DNA of 64,000 nt from CAYUHK01 sp964475165 (GCA_964475165.1 CAYYVN010000002.1:124001-188000), one strand, 5' to 3'; positions 51,276-59,998 are shown, numbered from the stretch's first letter. Notes: generated by a model not told the origin, from the letters alone. Numbers and translations are program-made.

Positions 51276-52397
51276 TCACCTCCGAAAGGCCATCATAAGT
51301 GCCGCGGCGGTTTTTTCAAGGTTTGTTTCAGCCTGAGCAAAGGCCTCGCTCTGGGCCATCCCGGGCGGTGTAATGGCCAGGCAACGGGTCAGGCCCAGGG
51401 AACGCAAGCGGGCTCGGTCGGCCACGGCGCCCGCCACGGCAATCACCGGTTTCCGATGGACGCGCGCTAGACGGGCCACCAGAGCTGGCCCTTTGCCGGC
51501 CAGGGTTTGCCTATCCAGCCGTCCTTCACCGGTGAGCACCAGATCCGCCCGACCAATGGCCTTGGCCAGCCCTATTTGCTCAGCCACCCATTGCGCTCCG
51601 GGAATCAATTGGGCGCCCAGAAAGGCAAGGCAGCCAGCGCCCAGTCCGCCCGCGGCGCCCGCGCCGTTGGCGCTGGCCACATCAAGGCCCCAGGTGCGCT
51701 GGATGATCCTGTGCCAATGCAGGAGATTGCGTTCCAGGCGCAGCACTTCGACGGCGTTGGCACCTTTTTGTGGCGCAAAAACAGGCGCGGCACCATTCGG
51801 GCCCAGGAGAGGGTTCTGCACATCAGCTAAGGCTATAAAGCTTGTGGTTGAGAGGCGCGGATCGGCTGTGTCATGCCTGATACGCGCCAGGCGACTTAAG
51901 CCGCCGCCACCATCCGGGATGCTCCGCCCTCGTCGATCGTACAGCCGGAAACCGAGGGCTTTGGCCAGACCGCAGCCGGCATCTACCGTGGCGCTACCGC
52001 CCAATCCCAGAATTATCTTGCGGCAGCCCTGATCCAGGGCGGCGCGAATCAGCAGGCCGGTGCCATAAGATGATGTTTGGAGGGGCGCATAGGCGGCGCG
52101 ATCGGGCAAGAGTGCCAAGCCGGAAGCCAAGGCCATTTCCAACAGAGCTTCTGATCCAGTTTTAAGCCAGGCGGCGCGGATAGGGCGGCCCAATGGATCG
52201 CGGGTGGGCGATACCATCAGAGGCCCCTTCCGCTGGGCCCGTAGGGCGGTCAATAATCCATCGCCGCCGTCAGACATCGGCATGATCTGCACCACGGCTC
52301 GCGGATAGACTGCGCGCACCCCGCGCGCCAGAGCCGCGCCAACCGCAGGGGCCGCTAAACAATGTTTAAAACTGTTGGGCGCGATAACCACTCGCAT
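51276..52397 (-). CDS. Glycerate 2-kinase (GlxK/GarK family)
   Basis: Phosphorylates glycerate to 2-phosphoglycerate. The 373-residue protein has the family landmarks VVIAPNSFKHCLAAPAVG, MPMSDGGDGLLTAL, IILGLGGSATVDAGCGLAKA, GANGAGAAGGLGAG-like (ASANGAGAAGGLGAGCLAFL) and LVLTGEGRLDRQTLAGKGP. AAGGTAG precedes the ATG. It follows the Lpt permease gene by 3 bases and is followed within a few bases by the membrane protein gene, forming a run of close minus-strand genes. Confidence 0.92.
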   Translation of the reverse strand: MRVVIAPNSFKHCLAAPAVGAALARGVRAVYPRAVVQIMPMSDGGDGLLTALRAQRKGPLMVSPTRDPLGRPIRAAWLKTGSEALLEMALASGLALLPDRAAYAPLQTSSYGTGLLIRAALDQGCRKIILGLGGSATVDAGCGLAKALGFRLYDRRGRSIPDGGGGLSRLARIRHDTADPRLSTTSFIALADVQNPLLGPNGAAPVFAPQKGANAVEVLRLERNLLHWHRIIQRTWGLDVASANGAGAAGGLGAGCLAFLGAQLIPGAQWVAEQIGLAKAIGRADLVLTGEGRLDRQTLAGKGPALVARLARVHRKPVIAVAGAVADRARLRSLGLTRCLAITPPGMAQSEAFAQAETNLEKTAAALMMAFRR

Positions 52398-52400
52398 GGG

Positions 52401-53489
52401 CTACCTTACCCGGCGCATGAAAAGTAATCCGATGGCCAAAAAAATGAAGTTGGGGAGCCAGGCACTGAGCATAGGGTTAAGCACTTGGTTTTTACCTAAC
52501 CACTGGCAGAAGGTCATCAGTAGATAAAAACTGAAAAAGGTCAGCAGCGCGATGATGATGCTGATAAAGGCTCCTTTGCGCGTTGAGTATAGGCCGCAGG
52601 GTACGCCAAATAAGGTGACCACCAGGCAAGTCCAGGGCATGGCTAGGCGGGCATGCAGGTCTACAGAAATCCGCCCCACAGTTTTGGCGGAAAGGTTTTT
52701 ATGGGTGGCCATGAATTTCCATAGCTCGCGCGCCGAAAGAAACATGGGATCCTTAACTTCATTGATAAAGTCCTCGGGCTTCTCAGTCCAATCGGTCATT
52801 TGCTTGAGCGGCGTGTATGTGATCGGCCCGGCCAGGTTATCATAAAAATCATATTTTTGAATCTTGGCTTTGAAAAACCACCAGCGCCCATCATAGTAAC
52901 GGCCCTCCTCGGCCTGAATGGTTTGGAGATCGGAGCCGTCGGCTCTTTGCTGCACCACCTTAACATCATGCATATGATGCAGGCGCAGATCGAATTTACG
53001 AATGATCCAGAAGCGGTGACCATGCTCATTATTATAAGCTAAATCCAGGGCGTAGCGCGTAGAGGCCTCATCGCCCTGCGAGAGCTGGCGCGTGAATTGC
53101 TCGGCCCAGTAACTGGTCCAGGGGGTCACGGTTTCCTGAACTATACTCACGATCACACTCAAGGCCAAGCCCACCGCAAAGATGGGCACGGCGATACGAT
53201 AAAGATTGATGCCACTAGCGCGCAGCGCCGTCAATTCGTTGTGTTTAGTCAAAAGCCAGAGACTGTAGAGCAGGCCGAGCAAGATGGAAATGGGCGCAAT
53301 ATATATGAGCACGGCTGGTAGCGCCAGCAGGTAATAGCGCACGACGAGCCAGGGCGCCGTTTGGGCATCGATGAAGTCGGAGAGGTGCTCAAAGAGGTCG
53401 ATGACGACAAAGATCATCGTGAAGGTGAGCAGGCAGTAACCCAGCGGAACCAGAAACTGTCGCAGAATATAATGGTCCATTAATTTCAT
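52401..53489 (-). CDS. LptF/LptG-family LPS export permease
   Basis: A 362-residue inner-membrane permease of the YjgP/YjgQ family that extracts LPS with LptB. Three N-terminal helices (YILRQFLVPLGYCLLTFTMI, ...LYSLWLLTKHNELTALRASG), a periplasmic beta-jellyroll and three C-terminal helices follow the standard plan. HNELTALRASGIN is the coupling-helix motif. The ATG at 53489 is chosen; a TTG 12 bases upstream and an ATG at 53480 are possible. A second permease is not in the window, so F versus G is undecided. Confidence 0.9.
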   Translation of the reverse strand: MKLMDHYILRQFLVPLGYCLLTFTMIFVVIDLFEHLSDFIDAQTAPWLVVRYYLLALPAVLIYIAPISILLGLLYSLWLLTKHNELTALRASGINLYRIAVPIFAVGLALSVIVSIVQETVTPWTSYWAEQFTRQLSQGDEASTRYALDLAYNNEHGHRFWIIRKFDLRLHHMHDVKVVQQRADGSDLQTIQAEEGRYYDGRWWFFKAKIQKYDFYDNLAGPITYTPLKQMTDWTEKPEDFINEVKDPMFLSARELWKFMATHKNLSAKTVGRISVDLHARLAMPWTCLVVTLFGVPCGLYSTRKGAFISIIIALLTFFSFYLLMTFCQWLGKNQVLNPMLSAWLPNFIFLAIGLLFMRRVR

Positions 53490-53785
53490 GCCAGCGCCCA
53501 ACAGGTTACTGATCTTTGGTTATAAGTCAACAGCGCTCAATGAGCGTGCGGCGCAAGGGCGGGGGCATATAGGCTGGGCCGTAAGAATAGCGCAGCGCCG
53601 CCGCGACGGACGGCTAAGTGAACCTCTGGCAGGCCGGATGTGCCCTGGCTGGTTAATTCGGCGGGAAATCACCGGCGGCGGTCGGGGCATAAGGCTTGAG
53701 CCATAGCCCCGCCGCCGCGTGGTTGGTGATTCCGCAGAGATGCTGGTTATAAAAAACCCCATCTCGCGGTCAACTCAATCACGGT
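53490..53785. other. Gene-free region between Lpt permease and tiny Lys-rich genes
   Basis: About 296 bases in which I find no supported gene. GAGATG and CATCTC near 53737-53765 form a loose inverted repeat around an A-run (AAAAAACCCC), downstream of the minus-strand Lys-rich genes; read on the minus strand this is a T-run and might contribute to their termination, but the hairpin is not canonical. Confidence 0.4.
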
Positions 53786-53908
53786 TTATTTTTTCCGTTT
53801 TTTCGCCTTAGCCGTGGCTTTCTTAGCCTTTTTGGGCTTAGCGCAGGCGGCTTTTTTCTTGGGCGTGGCTTTTTTCTTAGGTGTAGCTTTTTTACGTGCT
53901 TTAGCCAT
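53786..53908 (-). CDS. Tiny histone-H1-like Lys/Ala-rich protein, copy A
   Basis: A 40-codon gene: MAKARKKATPKKKATPKKKA followed by an AACAKPKKAKK segment and a tail ending KKRKK. It has 19 Lys, 2 Arg, 11 Ala and a single Cys22, so it is extremely basic and resembles the Lys/Ala/Pro tails of histone H1 and chlamydial Hc proteins, suggesting DNA or RNA binding (inference). AAGGAG lies upstream. The start is set by comparison with copy B, where the other ATG is absent. It is copy A of a tandem duplication. Confidence 0.72.
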   Translation of the reverse strand: MAKARKKATPKKKATPKKKAACAKPKKAKKATAKAKKRKK

Positions 53909-53929
53909 GATCATTTTCTCCTTGTTTTA

Positions 53930-54046
53930 CTATTTCCGTTTTTTCGCCTTAGCCGTGGCTTTCTTAGCCTTTTTGGGCTTAGCGCAGGCTTTTTTCTTAG
54001 GCGTGGCTTTTTTCTTAGGTGTAGCTTTTTTACGTGCTTTAGCCAT
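53930..54046 (-). CDS. Tiny histone-H1-like Lys/Ala-rich protein, copy B
   Basis: A 38-codon gene, a near-identical paralogue of copy A: the same MAKARKKATPKKKATPKKKA start, a single Cys21 and a KKRK end. It has 18 Lys and 2 Arg. AAGGAGAAAATAATC precedes the ATG. It lies 21 bases upstream of copy A and 21 bases downstream of the Cys-rich gene, and all three are likely on one transcript. The start ATG is the only candidate, which fixes the start of copy A too. The conserved spacing and ribosome sites argue that these are translated. Confidence 0.72.
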   Translation of the reverse strand: MAKARKKATPKKKATPKKKACAKPKKAKKATAKAKKRK

Positions 54047-54067
54047 GATTATTTTCTCCTTGTTTTA

Positions 54068-54157
54068 CTATTTCCGTTTTTTTGCCTTGGTGCGTGAGGA
54101 CTTTTTAACTGTGATACCCTTGGGCTTGCAAGGGCTGCACCCACAAGCTTTACACAT
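54068..54157 (-). CDS. Tiny Cys/Lys-rich protein
   Basis: A 29-codon gene starting MCKACGCSPCKPKGITVKKS and ending in a KAKKRK tail that matches the end of copy B. The N-terminal CxxCxCxxC pattern (Cys2, 5, 7, 10) looks like a small metal-binding or Fe-S knuckle, joined to a nucleic-acid-like basic tail. A near-perfect ribosome site AGGAGGTGA lies 5-6 bases before the ATG, the strongest in this region. It sits 43 bases after the PEGA lipoprotein gene. No family is recognised; the function is unknown. Confidence 0.7.
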   Translation of the reverse strand: MCKACGCSPCKPKGITVKKSSRTKAKKRK

Positions 54158-54200
54158 GTTCACCTCCTCTCATTTAGTTACTGTTTATAAGAACGGCATT

Positions 54201-55553
54201 TCATGGACTGGGCAACGGCTCGACGGATTGAATTTCCGCTGCTTTGAAGGTTTTAAAAATACCTCGTTCCAACTCCAACTTGATGTCACCATTATCGCTT
54301 TTTTCCCGGATAATACCCCGAAAAACATGCTCCACGCCTGGCCCGGTGCGCAGGATGGTATTGGGCACAAAAGGCACCGGCCGCGCGGTCAATTTCTTAT
54401 GCAAGATCATGGTTTGATTGGGCGCTATGGTCAGCTCGCCGGTTAAATCAATATAACCGGGTTTGGTCAGCTGCAGCTTATGGGCGCCTTGTGGCACATA
54501 ATTTATGGTCAGCTGTTCCGAGAGCGGATCTTGGCCATGCTGCGCGGTAGTGCCCTGGGTGGCGCCATCCAGGTAGACAGTCACGCCGGGCGGCTCAGTG
54601 GAGATGAGCAGGGTGCCGCTGTTTTTGGTCAGCATAAATTCGAGCACCGTTTCCTCTCCAGCCCTAATCAGCTTGTTGCTGATCTGAGTGGCATATCCCT
54701 GCAGCTCGGCGCGCAAGCTATATTGGCCGGCGGCAATGCTATCGGTGGCAAAGGGGGTCTCATGCATAAATTGATCGTTGATATACAGGCGTGCCCCAGG
54801 TGGCCTGGAGAGCACCGTCAGTTTACCAGGTAAAGGCACTAATTTTACTTCCACGGAGCGCTCATCACCTGGCTGGACGGTCAGTTCTTCCTGATATAGC
54901 TCATAGCCTTGCAAGGCTATCTCCAAGCGATGTTTGCCGGCGGGCAGGCGCTGCACTTCGCAGGGCGTTTGCCCCATAAAAGCGCCGTTGATCGATACGC
55001 TCGCGCCCGCCGGTTGTGAGGCCAAGGCGATCCAGGCCGAGTCGGAAGTCAGGTCCACCCGCAGCCATTGCGGGGTGCGGTCCGTTACGGTTAATTCCAC
55101 TGTTTTGGGCATATGTTCGGGCGCGCTGAGTTTGATGCGCCGCTGGCCAATCGGGAAATCAGTGATCAGTTGCGGGGTTTTGCCGTAATGCACATTATCA
55201 ATTTCCACTTCGGCGCCGGTGGGGGTGGAGTGAATCAGAACCAGACCGCGCAGCGGTTCCAGCTTACAATCAAGGCTGGCGCGCCCGTCCGCCGGCACGG
55301 TCACGGTGGCGCGGCTTTCCAGGAAGCCGCTTTTGCGGATGATGAGCAGGTGCTCGCCCTCCGCCAAGGCCGATAGGGTGGCGGGTGTGAGATCGGCTGC
55401 CGGGCGGCCATCGCAGATGATGGTGGCGCCGCTCGGTTCTGAGCTCACATAGAGTTGCCCGCCGGGAGCCGTCATGGGCCGCCCCGGGTTGCAGGCCGTC
55501 AGCAGGCCCAGGAGCAGCAGCAGCCCAACGCAACATGAATGATAATGGCGCAT
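54201..55553 (-). CDS. PEGA-repeat lipoprotein
   Basis: A 450-residue lipoprotein with signal peptide and lipobox LLTAC (Cys at about 21). About five PEGA-like repeats follow (for example SEPSGATIICDG, STPTGAEVEIDNVHYGKTP, SQPAGASVSINGAFMGQTP, SRPPGARLYINDQ, TEPPGVTVYLDGATQGTT), each a small beta-domain, and a C-terminal segment of about 60 residues. PEGA domains are common in surface proteins of bacteria with S-layer-like or complex envelopes. It follows the FHA membrane protein by 50 bases. The role is unknown beyond the cell envelope. Confidence 0.85.
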   Translation of the reverse strand: MRHYHSCCVGLLLLLGLLTACNPGRPMTAPGGQLYVSSEPSGATIICDGRPAADLTPATLSALAEGEHLLIIRKSGFLESRATVTVPADGRASLDCKLEPLRGLVLIHSTPTGAEVEIDNVHYGKTPQLITDFPIGQRRIKLSAPEHMPKTVELTVTDRTPQWLRVDLTSDSAWIALASQPAGASVSINGAFMGQTPCEVQRLPAGKHRLEIALQGYELYQEELTVQPGDERSVEVKLVPLPGKLTVLSRPPGARLYINDQFMHETPFATDSIAAGQYSLRAELQGYATQISNKLIRAGEETVLEFMLTKNSGTLLISTEPPGVTVYLDGATQGTTAQHGQDPLSEQLTINYVPQGAHKLQLTKPGYIDLTGELTIAPNQTMILHKKLTARPVPFVPNTILRTGPGVEHVFRGIIREKSDNGDIKLELERGIFKTFKAAEIQSVEPLPSP

Positions 55554-55603
55554 ATGCCTCTTTTAGATGACCGCTACATGCTTAGCAAGCTGGATTACGG
55601 CGC

Positions 55604-56887
55604 TCATTTCCTTTTTAAGTGACGCTCCACATCAATCAGTTTTTTGCGCACACCGGCATGCCGTTCATCGGAACGTTCCGGAATCTTTTCGCAGATCAGG
55701 CGCAGTTGGGTGGCGGCATCTTCCCAGTCACGGAGTTTAATGGCGCGTTCAGCCAAGAAAAGATGGTTAAGGTAGATATCTTGCAGCTGGCGTTCGCTGG
55801 TGCCCCGGAGCGCTACGGCCTCCGCATAAAAATCTGGTTTGGGCTCAATAGTTTCCAGATACCATTCGGCCTCTTTCAAGGCCCGAATGGCCATGGCCAG
55901 GTTCTCATGTTTGATGTTCCGCTGATCATAGAGATTGCGCCCCAGGAGCACGGCGTCGCGGGCCAGGCTCAAGAGTTTTTCGGGCGCCAGCGCCAAAGCC
56001 GCTAAGCCTAGTTCGTTCTGCCCGAATTCCTCGATGGTTTCTCGCGTGATCCGGAAGGCTTCGGGTTCCAAGGTGTTCAAGATTTTTACGCGATGAGTTT
56101 GCTGGCCCAAGGTGATGGTGAGATCCCACAGATCCCAAACGTCACTCGCCAAGCCCAGATATTCTTCCTTCAGTTCATAGAAGCCGGTATGGCGCAAGGC
56201 GGCGGCCAGGCTTTGCAGCAGCTCGGCCTCCACACGCTTGCGCTGATTGCCGAGGACATGGCGGCGCGTTTGCAGGTCGTCGATCTGGATGGAGAGCTCG
56301 TTATCGCTCAGGCGCATCTGGTAACGAAAGATATTATTGGAGTTAGCCTGAACCTTCTCATAGGCAATTTCCAGCCTGGTATGGTTGGTGACCGGCGTTT
56401 CCGATAGGGGTGCCGAGCGGAATATCCCTGAGACCACGATGAGGCCGGCCGCCACCAGCAGCAGCCCGCCGCCCCAGAGCGCCAGGCGTTGGCGCCCCGC
56501 GGGGCGCTCCCCGCCGCCGCGCCGCCGGAACGCAATAGAGCCTGACGGTGGGGCCGCTGCCGAGAAGAGATCGGGCATGGGCTCCTCCACGTTCAGCACT
56601 TGCAGCAAGGTATCGCCCATCAACAGGCGGTCTCCGACCTGGAGGGCTGAGGCGCTCAGCGGATGATCGTTGAGGAGAGTCTGATTGGCACTGCCCAAAT
56701 CTTCCGCCCAGAGTCCTGCGCCGGGCTTGAAGAAGAAGCGACAATGGAAGCGCGACATGGCCGGATCATTCAGGACGATATCATTGTTGGATGATCGTCC
56801 GGCGCGTGCGCCGCCGGCGGGGATGAGGATTTTCCGCCCCGAGTCAGGTCCCTTTTCGACGATCAGATGATTTGATTCTGGCGCCAT
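55604..56887 (-). CDS. FHA-domain membrane protein
   Basis: A 427-residue protein. Residues about 10-95 are an FHA phosphothreonine-binding domain (GRSSNNDIVLNDPAMSRFHC and the DLGSANQTLLND end). A basic stretch, one membrane helix (about 136-155, LALWGGGLLLVAAGLIVVSG) and a C-terminal helical region follow (about 160-427, with YEKVQANSNNIFRYQMRLSD and TPR-like helices near the end). The FHA part would be cytoplasmic and the large C-terminal part periplasmic. The start at 56887 is uncertain; an upstream TTG would add 23 residues. It pairs with the PEGA lipoprotein downstream. Confidence 0.78.
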   Translation of the reverse strand: MAPESNHLIVEKGPDSGRKILIPAGGARAGRSSNNDIVLNDPAMSRFHCRFFFKPGAGLWAEDLGSANQTLLNDHPLSASALQVGDRLLMGDTLLQVLNVEEPMPDLFSAAAPPSGSIAFRRRGGGERPAGRQRLALWGGGLLLVAAGLIVVSGIFRSAPLSETPVTNHTRLEIAYEKVQANSNNIFRYQMRLSDNELSIQIDDLQTRRHVLGNQRKRVEAELLQSLAAALRHTGFYELKEEYLGLASDVWDLWDLTITLGQQTHRVKILNTLEPEAFRITRETIEEFGQNELGLAALALAPEKLLSLARDAVLLGRNLYDQRNIKHENLAMAIRALKEAEWYLETIEPKPDFYAEAVALRGTSERQLQDIYLNHLFLAERAIKLRDWEDAATQLRLICEKIPERSDERHAGVRKKLIDVERHLKRK

Positions 56888-57087
56888 GTAATGTTCAGGC
56901 CGCACGGCGATTCCCAAGTCAAATTGATAATAGTTAAAAGTTGCGTTATTAGGCAACTAAAAAAAGTAAATATTTTTGAGGATTGATTTTTGATCTCAGG
57001 TTTTTTAGAGTTGCCGACAAGAGCCGCATTTCGAAATCAAGTTGGCGTGCATGGGATAGAGCACCCTCAGAATGGGCAGGATGATTC

Positions 57088-59133
57088 ATGCAACAAGATA
57101 AGAAAAAAATGAAAGCCGTCGTGCTCGCTTATCACAATATGGGATGCGTTGGTCTGGAAGCCTTGCGCCGCCATGGCTTTGAGATTCAAGCTGTCTTCAC
57201 GCATAAGGATGATCCACGCGAAACGATCTGGTTCCAATCCGTGGCCGCCTGGGCCGCCCGGCATAACCTGCCCGTCTATGCGCCGCAAGATATCAATCAC
57301 CCGCTCTGGTTGGCTAAAATTCGCCAACTGCAGCCGGAAGTGCTCTTTTCCTTCTATTATCGCCAGATGATCAAGGCCGAACTGCTGGCTCTGCCAGCGC
57401 AGGGCTGCCTGAATCTGCATGGCTCGCTTTTGCCCAAATATCGCGGGCGCTGTCCCGTCAATTGGGTGCTGATCAATGGTGAAAAGGAAACGGGTGTTAG
57501 CTTGCATTACATGACCCCTCAGGCCGATGATGGCGATATCGTTGCTCAAGCCAAAGTGCCCATTGCGGATGCCGATACGGCTTTGACCCTCTTCGCTAAA
57601 CTCGAAAAAGCCGCCAGCCTTTTATTGGATGATGTCCTGCCCAAGCTGCGCGCCGGGAAAGCGCCGCGTACGCCACAGGATCATCAGCAAGCCACCTATT
57701 ATGGCGGGCGCCGCCCGGAAGATGGCCTCATCGACTGGTCGCGTTCGGCCACCGCAATTTATAATCTGGTGCGCGCGGTCACCAAGCCTTATCCAGGCGC
57801 CTTCACTTGGGTGGGTGATCGCAAGCTGCTGATCTGGTCGGCCCTGGCCGAAGAAGGCCAGGGGTCTGAGCCTCCCGGCAGTGTGCTTTCTTCCCAGCCG
57901 CTGAAGATCGCTTGCGGTCAAGGCGTGTTGCGGGTGGAGCAGGCCCAGCCGGAAGGCGATGTGCTCATGGCCGGCGCGCAAACAGCGGAAACCATGGGGA
58001 TCGTGCCAGGTTTGCGCCTGGGAGCGCAGACGGCGCAGCTCAGCGCACCGCCGCGCAAAAAATCAGTTTTAATCTTGGGCGTGAACGGGTTCATCGGTAA
58101 TGCCCTGAGCGAACGCCTGCTGGATAGCGGCGCCTATAGCGTGCATGGCATGGACTTGCATGCCGATAAAATCACGCGCCTCTTGCGCCGCCCTCATTTC
58201 TATTTCAACGAGGGCGACATCTCCATCCATCGCGAATGGATTGAATATCATGTGCGTAAATGCGATATCATTCTGCCGCTGGTCGCCATTGCCACGCCCA
58301 TCGAATATGTGCGTAATCCCTTGCGGGTCTTCAACCTGGATTTCGAGGAGAATCTGCGCGTGGTCCGCTATTGCGTCAAATATGGCAAGCGTATTATTTT
58401 CCCTTCCACATCCGAGGTCTACGGCATGTGCGACGACCAGGAGTTCGATGAAGATCATTCGCGCCTGATCGTGGGCCCCATTCGCATGGAGCGTTGGATT
58501 TATTCTTCCTCCAAACAACTGCTCGATCGGGTGATCTGGGCCTACGGTCGCCACGCCAACCTGCCCTTTAGCTTATTCCGACCCTTCAACTGGATCGGGC
58601 CGCGCCTGGATAGTCTAACCTCAGCGCGGATTGGCAGCTCGCGGGCGATCACTCAGCTGATTCTTAATCTGGTGGAGGGCAGTCCTATCCGTCTGATCGA
58701 TGGCGGGGAGCAGAAGCGTTGCTTCACCGCCGTGCAGGACGGCATCGAATGTCTCTTCCGCATCATTGAAAACCCCCAGGGCTTGTGTCAGGGCGAGATT
58801 TTCAATATAGGCAATCCGAATAATGAAGCTAGCATCAAGGAATTGGCGCAGATCCTGCTGGCTAAATTCGAAGGCCATCCCCTGCGCGCACACTTCCCGC
58901 CCTTTGCTGGGTTTCAGGAGCTGGAAAGCCAGCGCTATTATGGCACCGGCTATCAGGATGTGGCCCACCGCAAACCCAGCATCCGTAAAGCTCGTAAATT
59001 GCTGGGCTGGAATCCAACCATCGGGCTGGAACAAGCCGTGGATGAAACGCTCGATTTCTTCCTGCGCGAAGCCATCGCCTCCAGCGAGTTCCCCACATCA
59101 CCCGGCGCCAGCGACTCCTGCGAGTCAGGGTAG
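57088..59133 (+). CDS. arnA: Bifunctional UDP-glucuronate decarboxylase / UDP-Ara4N formyltransferase (ArnA)
   Basis: A 681-residue fusion with the two ArnA activities for lipid A 4-amino-arabinose. The N-terminal formyltransferase (about 1-305) has LNLHGSLLPKYRG (catalytic Asn, His) and DDGDIVAQ (Asp). The C-terminal short-chain dehydrogenase domain (about 325-665) has ILGVNGFIGNALSERLL, STSEVYGMC, WIYSSSKQLLDRVIWAYG and HRKPSIRKA. Whole blocks look nearly the same as the E. coli enzyme from memory. AGGA lies 8 bases before ATG 57088. The other arn genes are absent from the window. It converges with the PHP gene, overlapping by 9 bases. Confidence 0.92.
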   Translation: MQQDKKKMKAVVLAYHNMGCVGLEALRRHGFEIQAVFTHKDDPRETIWFQSVAAWAARHNLPVYAPQDINHPLWLAKIRQLQPEVLFSFYYRQMIKAELLALPAQGCLNLHGSLLPKYRGRCPVNWVLINGEKETGVSLHYMTPQADDGDIVAQAKVPIADADTALTLFAKLEKAASLLLDDVLPKLRAGKAPRTPQDHQQATYYGGRRPEDGLIDWSRSATAIYNLVRAVTKPYPGAFTWVGDRKLLIWSALAEEGQGSEPPGSVLSSQPLKIACGQGVLRVEQAQPEGDVLMAGAQTAETMGIVPGLRLGAQTAQLSAPPRKKSVLILGVNGFIGNALSERLLDSGAYSVHGMDLHADKITRLLRRPHFYFNEGDISIHREWIEYHVRKCDIILPLVAIATPIEYVRNPLRVFNLDFEENLRVVRYCVKYGKRIIFPSTSEVYGMCDDQEFDEDHSRLIVGPIRMERWIYSSSKQLLDRVIWAYGRHANLPFSLFRPFNWIGPRLDSLTSARIGSSRAITQLILNLVEGSPIRLIDGGEQKRCFTAVQDGIECLFRIIENPQGLCQGEIFNIGNPNNEASIKELAQILLAKFEGHPLRAHFPPFAGFQELESQRYYGTGYQDVAHRKPSIRKARKLLGWNPTIGLEQAVDETLDFFLREAIASSEFPTSPGASDSCESG

Positions 59134-59919
59134 GGGATAAGCGGTTTTACGACGGGCCGCAAAGCGGACGGCCTCGGTGTAGCCGGCTTCCTTGGCCAGG
59201 CGCAGCGCCGCCTCAAAATTATAGCCCACTTCTTCCGGGCGATGCGCATCCGATCCAAAGCAGATGGAGATATTGCGTTCGCGCGCCAGCGCCAGCAGCA
59301 TGGCTGAGGGGTAGATTTCCTGGACCGGCTTACGCAGGCCGGCCGTGTTGATTTCAATGCATAGATCGGCGGCCGCAATGCGATCCAAGGCCGGCTGAGC
59401 CAGCTCTCGTACGATATGATCGCCGGGGCGATGCCCGAATTTCTTGGGTAGATCCAAATGCCCCACCACATCCACAAGACCGCTACCAGCGAAGCGGCCC
59501 AGTAGTTCGAAATAAGCTCGCCAGACACCCTCCACATCCACGGCTGCCCAGCGCTGAAGTTCAGCGGGATTATCGAAGCACCAGTCGCCCAGGCAGTGAA
59601 TGGAGCCAATGACCACATCGAAGGCTGTGCTGGCCAGGAAGGGGCGCAAGAAGCGCTCGCAGCCTTCATAGTAATCGGCCTCACCACCGAATAGGACGCG
59701 CGGCGCGCCGGGAGCTTGCAGCTCCATAACCATCTGCTGGTATAGCGACCATTCCTCAAGAGTCATACGCTGATCCGGATCATGGCCATCGGGATTAGGC
59801 ATATGATCGGTGAAAGCAATTTCGGGTAAGCCACGGCGCTGCGCCACAGCTTTATAGGCTCTCGCCGTACCCGTGGCATGGCGACAAAGGGATGTGTGTA
59901 AATGATAATCGGGCAACAT
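59125..59919 (-). CDS. hisJ: PHP-family histidinol-phosphatase
   Basis: Probably hydrolyses histidinol phosphate in histidine synthesis. The 264-residue PHP-fold metalloenzyme has DYHLHTSLCRHATG, IAFTDHMPNP, FGGEADYY, IGSIHCLGDWCFDNP, VVGHLDLPKKFG, EINTAGLRKPVQEIYPS and CFGSDAHRPEEVG, which provide the trinuclear metal ligands and match the HisK/HisJ group. No other his genes are adjacent. Related PHP phosphatases with other substrates cannot be excluded. Confidence 0.9.
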   Translation of the reverse strand: MLPDYHLHTSLCRHATGTARAYKAVAQRRGLPEIAFTDHMPNPDGHDPDQRMTLEEWSLYQQMVMELQAPGAPRVLFGGEADYYEGCERFLRPFLASTAFDVVIGSIHCLGDWCFDNPAELQRWAAVDVEGVWRAYFELLGRFAGSGLVDVVGHLDLPKKFGHRPGDHIVRELAQPALDRIAAADLCIEINTAGLRKPVQEIYPSAMLLALARERNISICFGSDAHRPEEVGYNFEAALRLAKEAGYTEAVRFAARRKTAYPLP

Positions 59920-59998
59920 AGACTTCTTCCTATGCTTTCAGGCGCCAGACATGCTTTGAGCCAAGCCGGTGATGGCCGAGCGGCGCTATTCAGCAAAC

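Larger units (their letters stand above)
53786..54067 (-). repeat. Tandem duplication of the tiny Lys-rich gene
   Basis: Two adjacent units of about 140 bases (53786-53929 and 53930-54067), each holding a ribosome site, a Lys-rich gene and the spacer to the next. They are nearly identical; the coding parts differ by two codons (an Ala after position 20 and a terminal Lys) and a few silent changes. Confidence 0.85.

Noticed and set aside
53814..54446. Plus-strand Phe/Leu/Ala-rich membrane-like frame of 210 codons
   Set aside because: It is the antisense of the Lys-rich tandem genes (AAA/AAG read as TTT/CTT) and runs into the PEGA gene; it has no ribosome site.
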